Source: JAKZVK01 sp965261065
GTDB taxonomy: Bacteria; Acidobacteriota; Terriglobia; Bryobacterales; UBA6623
Length of the DNA: 64,000 nt
Reading direction: 5' to 3'
Assembly: GCA_965261065.1 (NCBI GenBank)
Contig: OZ253444.1
Coordinates: 6,634,001 to 6,698,000 of the forward strand
Positions 1 to 8,282 of this stretch are shown here, one piece after another; the first letter of the stretch is position 1, and the number at the start of each line of letters is the position of its first letter. The position numbers and the translations under genes are program-made. A model generated the notes under the pieces. The model saw only the letters and a program-made list of their open reading frames with translations, had not been told where the DNA came from and made no database searches.

Positions 1-861
1 CGGCTTGCCATCCGCTGGCGGCAGTCGTTTCAAGGGCTGCTGGGCGGCCATAACGTCTCACGGTACGCCGGTGTCGGACACGAGTTCCTCGATCACCGTC
101 AGTTCCACCAAGGCGACGACCTGCGCTCGGTGAACTGGCGGGCGTACCTGCGGCTGGAGCGCCTCTTCTTGAAGATGTTCCGCACCGAGCCGCGCACGCC
201 CGTACGGCTGCTGCTCGACACCAGCGAGTCGATGGCCTGCGGCGCCTCGCCCGGCGGACCTGGCCAGCCGAAGTTCGCGTTCGCGTGCCGCTTGGCCGCG
301 GCGCTTTGCTACGTCGGCCTGGTGCGCCTCGAGTCGATCGTGGTCCAGCCGTTCTCGAACCGCTTGGGGGAGAACTTTCGCGCCGGCGGCGGACGACACC
401 GCTTCGCCCCGGCCTCGCGATTCCTCAGTGGTCTCGCGACCGGCGGGGCCTCGGACTTCGAGTCCGCCGTGCGCGAGTTGCTGACGCGGTCCCCGGTGCC
501 CGGCCTGTCAATCATTCTCTCCGACTTTCTCGACGAGGGCGACGTACTGCGCGCTTTGCAGTATCTGGGCGACTTCGGCCAGGAGTTGCTGCTAATCCAA
601 GTCGCGGGACCCGACGATGACGAACCCTCGTGGCGCGGCGAATTCGATATGGTGGACGCGGAATCAGGCGAGACCGTGCGGCTGACCGTCGACGAGCGCC
701 TGATCGGAGAGTACACCGAGGCCTACCGCGCACATTGCGACGCGATCGAATACACGGCGTTGCGGAACAGTGGCCGCTACATCCATCTGACGACGGACCT
801 CGACTTGGCCGACACGCTCTACGGTGCGCTGGCGGGCGCCGGTTCGGTGGGTCTGCACTAA
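1..861 (+). CDS. DUF58 domain protein (5' end outside window)
   Basis: The reading frame is open from base 1, so the start lies upstream. The visible part begins with the DUF58 core: a GHEFLDHRQF-type stretch, then QGDDLRSVNWRAYLRLERLFLKMF (about positions 85-180), the usual G-x-EF-x-x-x-R...GDD-x-R-x-x-(D/N)W pattern. It continues into a VWA-like fold with LLLDTSESM as an imperfect MIDAS (DxSxS). DUF58 proteins are normally encoded after a MoxR AAA+ ATPase and before BatA-type membrane proteins, and are thought to help MoxR-dependent assembly or stress functions at the inner membrane. Here it precedes a BatA-like gene by 19 nt, which fits that arrangement; MoxR is expected just upstream. The role is inferred from family and context only. 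Confidence 0.85.
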   Translation, partial: RLAIRWRQSFQGLLGGHNVSRYAGVGHEFLDHRQFHQGDDLRSVNWRAYLRLERLFLKMFRTEPRTPVRLLLDTSESMACGASPGGPGQPKFAFACRLAAALCYVGLVRLESIVVQPFSNRLGENFRAGGGRHRFAPASRFLSGLATGGASDFESAVRELLTRSPVPGLSIILSDFLDEGDVLRALQYLGDFGQELLLIQVAGPDDDEPSWRGEFDMVDAESGETVRLTVDERLIGEYTEAYRAHCDAIEYTALRNSGRYIHLTTDLDLADTLYGALAGAGSVGLH

Positions 862-880
862 TCATCGGATCTCGACTTTC

Positions 881-2953
881 ATGGGATTGCTCAACCTCAC
901 GCTTCTCGAGTTCTTGAGCGTCCTCATCCCCTTGAGCACGTTTCTCGTTGCGCTGTATTTCTACGACCGCTCGCGACGCAGACAGATCGTCTCGGCGCTG
1001 CGCTTCTGGCCTCGCCGCGCGGTCTACCCGACGGCCACCCGCCGCAAGAAGCTGCAACAGCCCTGGTCGCTGTTGCTGCAATTGCTGGCGATGCTTCTGC
1101 TTCTGCTGGCCATCGCCGACTGGCGATTCGACGTGACCGGCAAGCCGCCTCGGCATCATGTCGTGATTCTCGAGACGTCGGCGTTGATGCGGGCCAGCCT
1201 TTCCGCCGGCGATGCTGCTGCCGCCAACTCCGGTACTGGCAGCGCGACGCTCATGGACGCCGCCCGGCAGCGCGCGCGGGCGTATCTGCGGGCCATCCCT
1301 CGGGGTGATCTGGTGATGGTCATCCACGCCGACGCCAACCCGACGCCGGCGACGCGCTTCACGGCCGATCGGGCGGAACTCGAGCAGGCGATTCTCGAAG
1401 CCGAGGCGGGTTGGACCGCCGTTCACCTGGCGGGTGCGTTCGAGTTGACGCAGAGCAGCCTACGGTTGGCGGTCGGCGCGGACGGTGAGGGTGGAGCGGC
1501 TGATCTCGCTTCGTCCAACCGAGTGGGGGAAGTGGCCTACATCGGCAGCGGCCGCGTTGAGCAGGCGGGGTTGGGGCGCGTCGATACGGCGGCGATTCCG
1601 TTTCCGCGTTTCATAGAGGCCGGTGAGGTTTCGGACGACGTAGGTCTCCGCCGGCTGACGGCCCAGCGCGACGCAGCCGACCCCGCCCGCTGGCAGGTCG
1701 TGGCCGAGGTCCACAACTACGACGCGCTCTCTCGCCCGGTTCGAGTGGACTTCGCGTTCGAGGATAAGTCGCTCGGCCACAAGAATCTGGAACTGCCGCC
1801 CGGCGAGAGCGGCGAGATCACCTTTAGCCTGCGAACCCGCCGGGCCGGGCCGCTCACCGCCGAGTTGGCCGACGACGGCTTCGCGCTCAACAATCAGGCG
1901 CGGCTCGACCTGCCTGCCTACCGGGAGAGAACCGTGGAGGTGTATTCGGAGAATCCCGAGCTGTGGCGCACGCTGGTTGCCGCCGCCCCCGGCGTGCGCG
2001 GCGTGTTTCGCCGCCCGGGTGAGTACCGAGCCGCCGAGTCGTCAAGCGCCCCATCCACAGCGCTGCGTCTCTTCGACCGCGTCGCGCCGCCGTCGGCCCC
2101 GGCCGGAATCTACTTCCGTCCACCTACGGACGCGTCCCCGGTTACGGTCGCGCGCACGGTCGAAGATGCGCGCATCATCCGTTGGACCGAGCACCCGGTG
2201 GCGCAAGGGCTCGAAAGCCGCGACGTCGTGCTCGATCAAGCGTCAGTCTTCGAGGCGGGGCCGAACGACACCGCCGTTGCGGAAACCGCTGCCGGCCCGG
2301 TGATCGTCGCGCGGTCGGCCCCGGGTTCGCCAGGCGCCGCATCGAAAGGCCCCGGATCGAAAACAGTGGTCGTCGGCTTTCACACTTCCGACGCCGGGGT
2401 CGAGAACCAACTGTTGACGCCTCTGTTATTCGCGAAGATTTTGCATTGGCTCTCGCCGGACGTGTTCCTCAGTACCCAATTGCGGGCCGCGCCGCCCGGT
2501 TTGATCGAGACGGTTCTCGAAGGAGAACGCGAGGAAGACGTAACGGTGTCGTCCGCGGAGAATCCGGTGCTGCCATGGTCGCTCTCGAATGGCCGCCTTC
2601 GTTTCTACGCGGCGCTTCCGGGGACGGTGCAGGTTCGCAGTCCCTATCAGCGGTTGCAGTTTGCGTTGAACCTTCCCGAGATCGCCACGGCACGATGGGA
2701 GCCGCAGGCGCGTGTTCGTCGCGGCGTGCCGCCCCCGGCGCGCACGGTTAGCGGACCGGGCTTCGAGCTGTGGCCGTGGTTGGCTTTCACCGCGCTCGTT
2801 TTGTTGGCCGCGGACTGGCATCTGTTTGGGCGATCGGCGGCGGCTTCGGCCGGCCCCCCGGTCCCGTCGAGTCGAGGGAAGGCGGCGCGGACCATCCTGT
2901 TGGACTTGGAAGACACCGAGGCGCAAGTGCGTGAAAGGCAGGCGGTGCATTGA
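881..2953 (+). CDS. BatA-like membrane protein with degenerate VWA region
   Basis: 690 aa from ATG 881 (MGLLNLTLLEFLS). An upstream in-frame ATG at 824 lies inside the DUF58 gene and is less likely. The N-terminus holds two hydrophobic segments (about residues 5-25 and 55-80) around a basic loop, the BatA N-terminal double-transmembrane pattern. A VWA-like region follows (VVILETSALMRAS), but the MIDAS DxSxS is degraded to ETSAL, so metal binding is doubtful. A C-terminal hydrophobic segment (LWPWLAFTALVLLAADWHLF) is followed by a charged cytoplasmic tail. The stop overlaps the next start by 4 nt (TTGA, 2950-2953), so the two are probably translationally coupled and their products may form one membrane complex with the DUF58 protein. 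Confidence 0.8.
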   Translation: MGLLNLTLLEFLSVLIPLSTFLVALYFYDRSRRRQIVSALRFWPRRAVYPTATRRKKLQQPWSLLLQLLAMLLLLLAIADWRFDVTGKPPRHHVVILETSALMRASLSAGDAAAANSGTGSATLMDAARQRARAYLRAIPRGDLVMVIHADANPTPATRFTADRAELEQAILEAEAGWTAVHLAGAFELTQSSLRLAVGADGEGGAADLASSNRVGEVAYIGSGRVEQAGLGRVDTAAIPFPRFIEAGEVSDDVGLRRLTAQRDAADPARWQVVAEVHNYDALSRPVRVDFAFEDKSLGHKNLELPPGESGEITFSLRTRRAGPLTAELADDGFALNNQARLDLPAYRERTVEVYSENPELWRTLVAAAPGVRGVFRRPGEYRAAESSSAPSTALRLFDRVAPPSAPAGIYFRPPTDASPVTVARTVEDARIIRWTEHPVAQGLESRDVVLDQASVFEAGPNDTAVAETAAGPVIVARSAPGSPGAASKGPGSKTVVVGFHTSDAGVENQLLTPLLFAKILHWLSPDVFLSTQLRAAPPGLIETVLEGEREEDVTVSSAENPVLPWSLSNGRLRFYAALPGTVQVRSPYQRLQFALNLPEIATARWEPQARVRRGVPPPARTVSGPGFELWPWLAFTALVLLAADWHLFGRSAAASAGPPVPSSRGKAARTILLDLEDTEAQVRERQAVH

Positions 2954-5445
2954 CGTTCGACCGCGAATGGATCCTGCTGCTGTTGGCCGTGCCGGCGGCG
3001 TGGGCGCTGTGGCAATGGCGCCAAACCCACCGCGGCGTTGCGGTGTTGCTCAAGGCCGCGGTGTTTGCGTTGATCTTGCTGGCGCTGGCGCAGCCCCGGC
3101 TCACGGTATTCGAGACCAAGACCGCCGTCGCGGCTTTGGTCGATACGTCGGGCAGCGTACCGGACGAGCAGATCGAGCAGCAGCGAGAGACCGTGGCCGT
3201 GCTCGAAGCCGCGCGCGGACGTGACGCGCTACGGTTGATCTCGTTCGATGAAGCCACGCGCGACTTCTCCGCCTCCGCACCGCAGCCGCAGGCTCGGGCC
3301 GCCGGCACCAACCTGGAGGCGGGGATTCGCAACGCCATGGCGGCGCTGCCGGCCGGCCGTGTGCCGCGGCTGGTGCTGATTTCCGACGGCCGCGAAACCG
3401 TGGGCGCGGTGGAGCGGGCCGTCTGGCAAGCGCGGACGCTCGGCGTACCGATCGACACCTTCCCGCTCGAAGGGCGTGCCGAACCGAAGCTACGCTTCCT
3501 GTCGGTCGAGGTCCCCGAACGCGCTTTCGTAGGGGAAAACGTGCCGATCGAGCTATCCATCCTAAGCCCCCAGGCCGCGGCCGCCAACGTGCAGTTGACT
3601 GCCGCGGGCAAGACGATCGGACACTCAGACGTCACGCTGCAACGTGGTGAGAACCTCGTGCACGTGCGAGCCCGGATCGACGTGGAAGGCGCCACACTGC
3701 TGACGGGCCGCGTGCATTCGCCGGAGTTGGGAGAGCTACGTTTCGACCGCGCCATCTCTTGCGAGCGGCCGCGCGCCTTATTTCTCTCGACCGATCCGCC
3801 CGCGAGCGACCGCCATGTATTGCAGGTCCTCGATGCGGCGGGCTTTGCGGTCGACCGGCGCGAACGGTCCCTCCCCGAGGCATTGGGCGCCTACCATCTC
3901 GTAGCCGCGAACAACCAGGATATCGAGGCCTGGCCGCGCGAAGAAAAAGAGCGCCTCGAGACCTTCGTGCAACAGGGCGGCGGCTTCGTGCTGATTGCCG
4001 GCGAGAGGAACCTCTACGTCGAGCCCCAGGAGAATCGCGACGACCCGTTCGCCCGCATGCTGCCCGCCGAGTTGGCGCCGCCGCGTACGCCCGAGGGCAC
4101 CTCGGTCGTGTTGGTGCTCGACAAGTCGTCGTCGATGGAAGGCAAGAAGATGCAGCTCGCGCGCCAGTCGGCGATCGGCGTGGTCGACAACCTGCGTCCG
4201 ATCGACCGCGTCGGCGTGTTGGTCTTCGACAACTCGTTCCAGTGGGCCGTTCCGCTGCGGCCCAACCGTGAGCCGGAAGCCGTCAAGCAGCTCATCTCGG
4301 GTATCATCGCCGACGGCGGGACGCAGATCGCCCCAGCGCTGCAGGAGGCGTATCAAAGCATCCGCGAAACCGAGTCGGTCTATAAGCATATCCTGCTGCT
4401 AACCGACGGCATCTCGGAAGAGGGAGACAGCATCACACTAGCGCGCGAGGCCGGCAAGCAGCAGATCACGATCTCGACCGTTGGCCTGGGGCAGGATGTC
4501 AATCGCGCCTATCTCGAGCGCGTCGCCGAGTCGGCCCTGGGGCACTCGTACTTTCTGATCGACGTTTCAAGCCTCGAGCGGATCGTCCTTCGCGACGTGA
4601 TGGAGCACACCGGCTCCTCGATTATGGAGGCGGCGGTCGTGCCCGAGCAGTCGGTTGACGTCGAGATACTCGAAGGCGTGTCGATCGAAGACGCCGGACC
4701 GCTGCTCGGCTGGGTGAAGTTCGAATCCAAGCCGCGCGCCGAGACGTTGCTCACCGTCACCCAAGAGGAGAAAAAAGACCCGTTGCTCGTGCGCTGGCAG
4801 TACGGTCTGGGGCGCTCGGCTGTGTTCGCCTCCGACGCCAAGGCGCGCTGGGCCACGAACTGGATCGGCCGGCCCGATTTCGATCGCTTATGGACGAACC
4901 TGTTCCGCGACTTGCTGCCGCGCTCGGCGGCGACCGAAGTGACCACCCGCTACGACGGCTCGCAGAACGAGATCGTCGTCCGCTACCGGCTCTCGGAACG
5001 GCAGGGTCTCGACATCCCCGACCCGCTACCGGATCTCTACGTTCTTGGCGATGCCGTTTCCGGGGGCGGCGACTTCCGCGAGGCCGCCTCATTGGAACGC
5101 GTCGCCGACCGCGAGTACGAAGCGCGAGTGGCGATCGGCAATCGCTCCGGGCTGTTTCGCATTCGGCCCGCCACGCATCTCGATCAGTTCCCCGAGATTG
5201 CGCATTATCGTGCGAACGACGAGCTGGAGCACTACGGCTCTAACGTGTCGCTGCTCAAAAGGATCGCCTCGCAAACCGGAGGTCGCTTCGACCCGCAGCC
5301 GTCGCAAGTGTTCAACGCGGGCGGCCGTGCCGTTGAGACGTGGATGAATCTGTGGCCGGGCCTGCTCGCCCTGGCGATTCTGCTAAACCTCATCGAGTTG
5401 CTGGGGCGGAAGGGGTGGATCCCCTGGCTGCGGCGCTGGGTGTAG
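2950..5445 (+). CDS. Membrane protein with two VWA domains and a glutamine-amidotransferase-like domain
   Basis: 831 aa from TTG 2950, the start that overlaps the upstream stop. Two N-terminal membrane segments (about residues 7-22 and 33-50) precede a first VWA domain whose MIDAS reads DTSGS near residue 64. A class I amidotransferase-like Rossmann region follows (about 275-355, ending QQGGGFVLIAGERN), without an obvious catalytic triad. A second VWA domain begins near residue 388 with an intact MIDAS (DKSSS) and includes GGTQIAPAL and LLLTDG. One hydrophobic segment lies near the C-terminus (LLALAILLNLIELL). Proteins of this architecture follow DUF58/BatA genes in several phyla; their substrate is unknown. 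It closes the three-gene operon. Confidence 0.8.
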   Translation: MTFDREWILLLLAVPAAWALWQWRQTHRGVAVLLKAAVFALILLALAQPRLTVFETKTAVAALVDTSGSVPDEQIEQQRETVAVLEAARGRDALRLISFDEATRDFSASAPQPQARAAGTNLEAGIRNAMAALPAGRVPRLVLISDGRETVGAVERAVWQARTLGVPIDTFPLEGRAEPKLRFLSVEVPERAFVGENVPIELSILSPQAAAANVQLTAAGKTIGHSDVTLQRGENLVHVRARIDVEGATLLTGRVHSPELGELRFDRAISCERPRALFLSTDPPASDRHVLQVLDAAGFAVDRRERSLPEALGAYHLVAANNQDIEAWPREEKERLETFVQQGGGFVLIAGERNLYVEPQENRDDPFARMLPAELAPPRTPEGTSVVLVLDKSSSMEGKKMQLARQSAIGVVDNLRPIDRVGVLVFDNSFQWAVPLRPNREPEAVKQLISGIIADGGTQIAPALQEAYQSIRETESVYKHILLLTDGISEEGDSITLAREAGKQQITISTVGLGQDVNRAYLERVAESALGHSYFLIDVSSLERIVLRDVMEHTGSSIMEAAVVPEQSVDVEILEGVSIEDAGPLLGWVKFESKPRAETLLTVTQEEKKDPLLVRWQYGLGRSAVFASDAKARWATNWIGRPDFDRLWTNLFRDLLPRSAATEVTTRYDGSQNEIVVRYRLSERQGLDIPDPLPDLYVLGDAVSGGGDFREAASLERVADREYEARVAIGNRSGLFRIRPATHLDQFPEIAHYRANDELEHYGSNVSLLKRIASQTGGRFDPQPSQVFNAGGRAVETWMNLWPGLLALAILLNLIELLGRKGWIPWLRRWV

Positions 5446-5557
5446 AGTTACCAGTCAGCTTACGGGCCCGCCGGCACTCCGCTGCGAAGATGTCGTCGAG
5501 CCGTTGCTTGTCGGTGGCGCGGCAGTGCGAGATCCTTCGGCCGATCATCACGTCAGC

Positions 5558-7789
5558 TCAGTCCGCCAGATTCATGCGGCGAAGAATGGCTTGAAAGCGC
5601 GAGTCGGAGCGGACACTGTCAAGGTCGGGAACAGTCTTAATCCAAAAAAGCTGCGTGCTGTGCTGTTCGCAGGCTTTGTTCAGCCAGTCGAAGGCTTTGT
5701 CTTTCTCTCCAAGACCGAAGTAAATCATCGCGAGATGATAGGGCGCGAGATGCTCCGGCTGGGAACCCGCTTGTAGTTCCTCTATCAGCTTTCGGGCCTT
5801 CTCCGGTTGCCCTGAAACCGCGTAGGCGTATCCCAGGTGGCCATCCCGATACTGGGGCACGTTCCCTCGACCGAACGCGCCGATCGCTTTGCCGTACTCA
5901 CCCTTCTGCAGGTACGCCTCCCCCAGCAGGTAGTGCGCCCAGAAGTAGTTCGGGTCGAGTTCCAAAATCTTCTGGATCTCCTCAATGGCCTGGTCATATT
6001 GTCGCTGGAGGAAAAGGATGATGCCGGGGCCTGCGTTTACGACCGGCGTGACGGGATCCAATTCCGCAGCGCGCTTCCACTCCGAATAGGCCTCGTCCAG
6101 GCGCCCGAGTGGAGCTAGGACGAAGGCTGAGTACCACATATGGGCCACCGGATACGAGGAGTCCAGTTCAATCGCCCGCCGGAACGCGCGTTCTCCCGCC
6201 GCCCAGTTCCAGTGGTAAAGAGATTCAACCGCTCCCATCGAAACCTGTGCCGCGGCTAGATCAGCGTCGATTTCAAGCGCCTTCGACGCGGCTGCCTCCG
6301 CTCGGAGCCTCGCCTCCGATGGCGGCAGCACTCCATAAAACCCGAGGCTGTTGTAGCAGTCGGCAAGCCCAGAGTGGGCGAGTGCATAGTCGGGGTCTTC
6401 GCCAAGCGCCTGCTCATAGAACTCCATCGCCTTCTGGATCGTCTCCGCAGTGCGCCTGTACCAGTAGTAGCGGCCCCGCAGGCACAAGTTGTAAGCCTGC
6501 AGATTTTCCGTGTAACGCTTGGCAAGAAGCTCTTTTTCGCGCCCGACCAGCTTGACCTTTAGCTTCTCGACGATCGCCTCCGAGATCTCATCCTGGATCT
6601 CGAAGATGTCTTCCATCACCCGGTCGTAGCGTTCCGACCAAACCTGGTACCCCTCGTCGATCGCGATCAGTTCTACGTTGATCCGCACGCGATTGCCGGA
6701 TCGCCGCACACTGCCTTCGAGCACATGACCCACGTTGAGCGCGGCTCCCACTTCGCGAGGCGTCGGGCGTTTCCCTTTGAACTGGAAGGCCATGCTGCGG
6801 GGCGCCACCCGTAAACGCTCCACCTTGCCCAAGGCGCTCGTGATGTCCTCGCTGATGCCGTCGCTGAAGTATTCGTCCTCGTCGCCCCGGCTGCGATTCT
6901 CGAACGGCAGCACGGCGATCGAAGGACGCGTGTCCTTTACGCCCGAGGAGGGTCGCCTTCCGCCGCCTGCTTCCGTGCTCCGCTTCAACGCACTCAGATC
7001 GGCAAGCAAGTCGCTGACGGTCTGGTAGCGCTCCTGAGCTCTTTTGGCCAAGCATTTGTTGACAATGCGTTCCAGCTCGGGCGCGATGTCCGTTCGCAGG
7101 GCCGTGATGGCCGGCGGCTCTTCATGGAGGATCGAGTAGAGAATCGCCTGCTCGTAATGGCCTTGGAACGGCGTCTGCCCGGTGCCCATCTCGTAAAGCA
7201 CCACTCCCAGAGCCCAGATATCCGTGCGGTGATCGAGGTTCTCGCCGGTGGTCTGTTCCGGCGACATGTAGAGAGACGTACCGACCCGCGTTCCTTCCCG
7301 GCTGAGTTTTGACGCCGCCGAGGCGAGTTGCGCTAATCCAAAGTCCATCAGCACAGCTTGGCCGGTTGTGGTGTCCATGATGTTGGCGGGCTTGATGTCG
7401 CGGTGCACGACGCCCTTGCTGTGCGCCTCCTGTAACCCCCGTGCTACTTGCATGGCGATGTCGAGCAGCCGTTCCACGCTCAGACGGCCTCGCTCGATTC
7501 CCTTGGTGAGGTCGTCACCTTCGAGGTAGGCCATGGCGATGAACATGCGGCCGTCCGCCTCGTCGATCTCATGGACTGTGCAAATGTTGGGGTGTTGTAA
7601 AGCCGCCGCCGCGCGAGCCTCCCGCAGGAAGCGGGCCTTGGCTTCCTCGTTGCCCAGCGAGTTTAGCGGCAAAAACTTCAGCGCCACTGGGCGCTGCAGC
7701 CGCAGGTCCTCGGCCTTGTAGACGACACCCATCCCGCCCTCACCGAGCTTCTCGGTGATGCGGTAGTGAGAGATGGTAGTGCCGATCAT
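5558..7789 (-). CDS. Serine/threonine protein kinase with TolB-like and TPR regions
   Basis: 743 aa, ATG at 7789. The Hanks-type kinase domain fills residues 9-275: glycine loop GEGGMGVV (16-23), lysine K38 in VALKFL, catalytic loop HRDIKPANI with D131, DFG in VLMDFGLA, and the activation segment GTSLYMSPEQ. Residues about 290-440 match the TolB-N/FlgO-like region seen in many kinase and adenylate cyclase fusions (IAVLPFENRS...DGISEDI...VLEGSVRR). The remaining 300 residues are TPR units (for example DYALAHSGLADCYNSLGFYG). No transmembrane helix is evident, so it is probably cytosolic. The combination is common in Acidobacteriota and other environmental phyla. Targets cannot be inferred. It is monocistronic here, convergent with the VWA operon. 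Confidence 0.9.
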   Translation of the reverse strand: MIGTTISHYRITEKLGEGGMGVVYKAEDLRLQRPVALKFLPLNSLGNEEAKARFLREARAAAALQHPNICTVHEIDEADGRMFIAMAYLEGDDLTKGIERGRLSVERLLDIAMQVARGLQEAHSKGVVHRDIKPANIMDTTTGQAVLMDFGLAQLASAASKLSREGTRVGTSLYMSPEQTTGENLDHRTDIWALGVVLYEMGTGQTPFQGHYEQAILYSILHEEPPAITALRTDIAPELERIVNKCLAKRAQERYQTVSDLLADLSALKRSTEAGGGRRPSSGVKDTRPSIAVLPFENRSRGDEDEYFSDGISEDITSALGKVERLRVAPRSMAFQFKGKRPTPREVGAALNVGHVLEGSVRRSGNRVRINVELIAIDEGYQVWSERYDRVMEDIFEIQDEISEAIVEKLKVKLVGREKELLAKRYTENLQAYNLCLRGRYYWYRRTAETIQKAMEFYEQALGEDPDYALAHSGLADCYNSLGFYGVLPPSEARLRAEAAASKALEIDADLAAAQVSMGAVESLYHWNWAAGERAFRRAIELDSSYPVAHMWYSAFVLAPLGRLDEAYSEWKRAAELDPVTPVVNAGPGIILFLQRQYDQAIEEIQKILELDPNYFWAHYLLGEAYLQKGEYGKAIGAFGRGNVPQYRDGHLGYAYAVSGQPEKARKLIEELQAGSQPEHLAPYHLAMIYFGLGEKDKAFDWLNKACEQHSTQLFWIKTVPDLDSVRSDSRFQAILRRMNLAD

Positions 7790-7834
7790 GTCGGTCCGAT
7801 TTTACCGTGATTCACGGACCGACGACCGGCATGA

Positions 7835-7910
7835 CCCCGGAGGGGCCAAACATGATAGCCCACGGCTTCAGGGAAAAACGACGGAACACGATGTCTCAGC
7901 CCCTCCGGGG
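7835..7910. repeat. GC-rich inverted repeat pair around a conserved-looking spacer
   Basis: CCCCGGAGGGGC (7835-7846) and GCCCCTCCGGGG (7899-7910) are inverted copies 52 bp apart. The spacer holds AAACATGATAGCCCACGG. The unit lies between the divergent end of the kinase gene and the repeats downstream of ftsZ. I recall similar motifs as dispersed non-coding repeats in environmental genomes, but cannot confirm copies elsewhere here. No coding function is seen. Confidence 0.5.
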
Positions 7911-7982
7911 CGGAAACCCCAGCCGAACGGTTTGGTTGCCCGTTCGAGCCTGCTGCCCGGCAGTGCTGCGTTTACGATGAGC

Positions 7983-8126
7983 CTAGCAGCCCGTGGTGAA
8001 AGGATGGTTTCTTGTCAAGTCCGTTTGATACCCCTACATGTTGCGGTCGGTCGAGCAGGCGGGCACGGCATGCCGTGCCCCTACATTGCGATTCGCACGG
8101 TACTCGGTTTTGCCACGGGCTGCTAG
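7983..8126. mobile_element. MITE-like element, 144 bp, CTAG-bounded
   Basis: Perfect 14-bp terminal inverted repeats: CTAGCAGCCCGTGG at 7983-7996 and its complement CCACGGGCTGCTAG at 8113-8126. Both ends terminate in CTAG, which could be the duplicated target. There is no coding capacity. Inside lies the palindrome GGGCACGGCATGCCGTGCCC at 8061-8080 followed by CTAC, a motif that recurs at 47991-48014 and 52563-52586. It appears to be a non-autonomous element or repeat-array unit; no related transposase is visible in the window. Confidence 0.65.
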
Positions 8127-8181
8127 TCTAGGGTGCCAACGAACAAACCCCCGGCCCGTGGACTTGGCCGGCTAGTGGCGG

Positions 8182-8282
8182 CTAGTGGGCTGTCGCCAAG
8201 AAGACTTGACTGCAAGAAGTATGCGGGCGGGCACGGGGGCCCGCCCCTACAGTCGCTCTGGATACTCGCGACACTCTACTAG
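8182..8282. mobile_element. MITE-like element, 101 bp, ending in the ftsZ stop codon
   Basis: The left end CTAGTGGGCTGTCGC (8182-8196) pairs with the complement of GCGACACTCTACTAG (8268-8282), with three mismatches in 15. The interior has a GC-rich palindromic core (GGGCGGGCACGGGGGCCCGC, then CCCTACAG). It is clearly related to the element at 46714-46835: same ends, same AAGAAGACTT after the left end and a similar core. The terminal CTAG at 8279-8282 contains the TAG stop codon of ftsZ on the minus strand. Confidence 0.65.
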
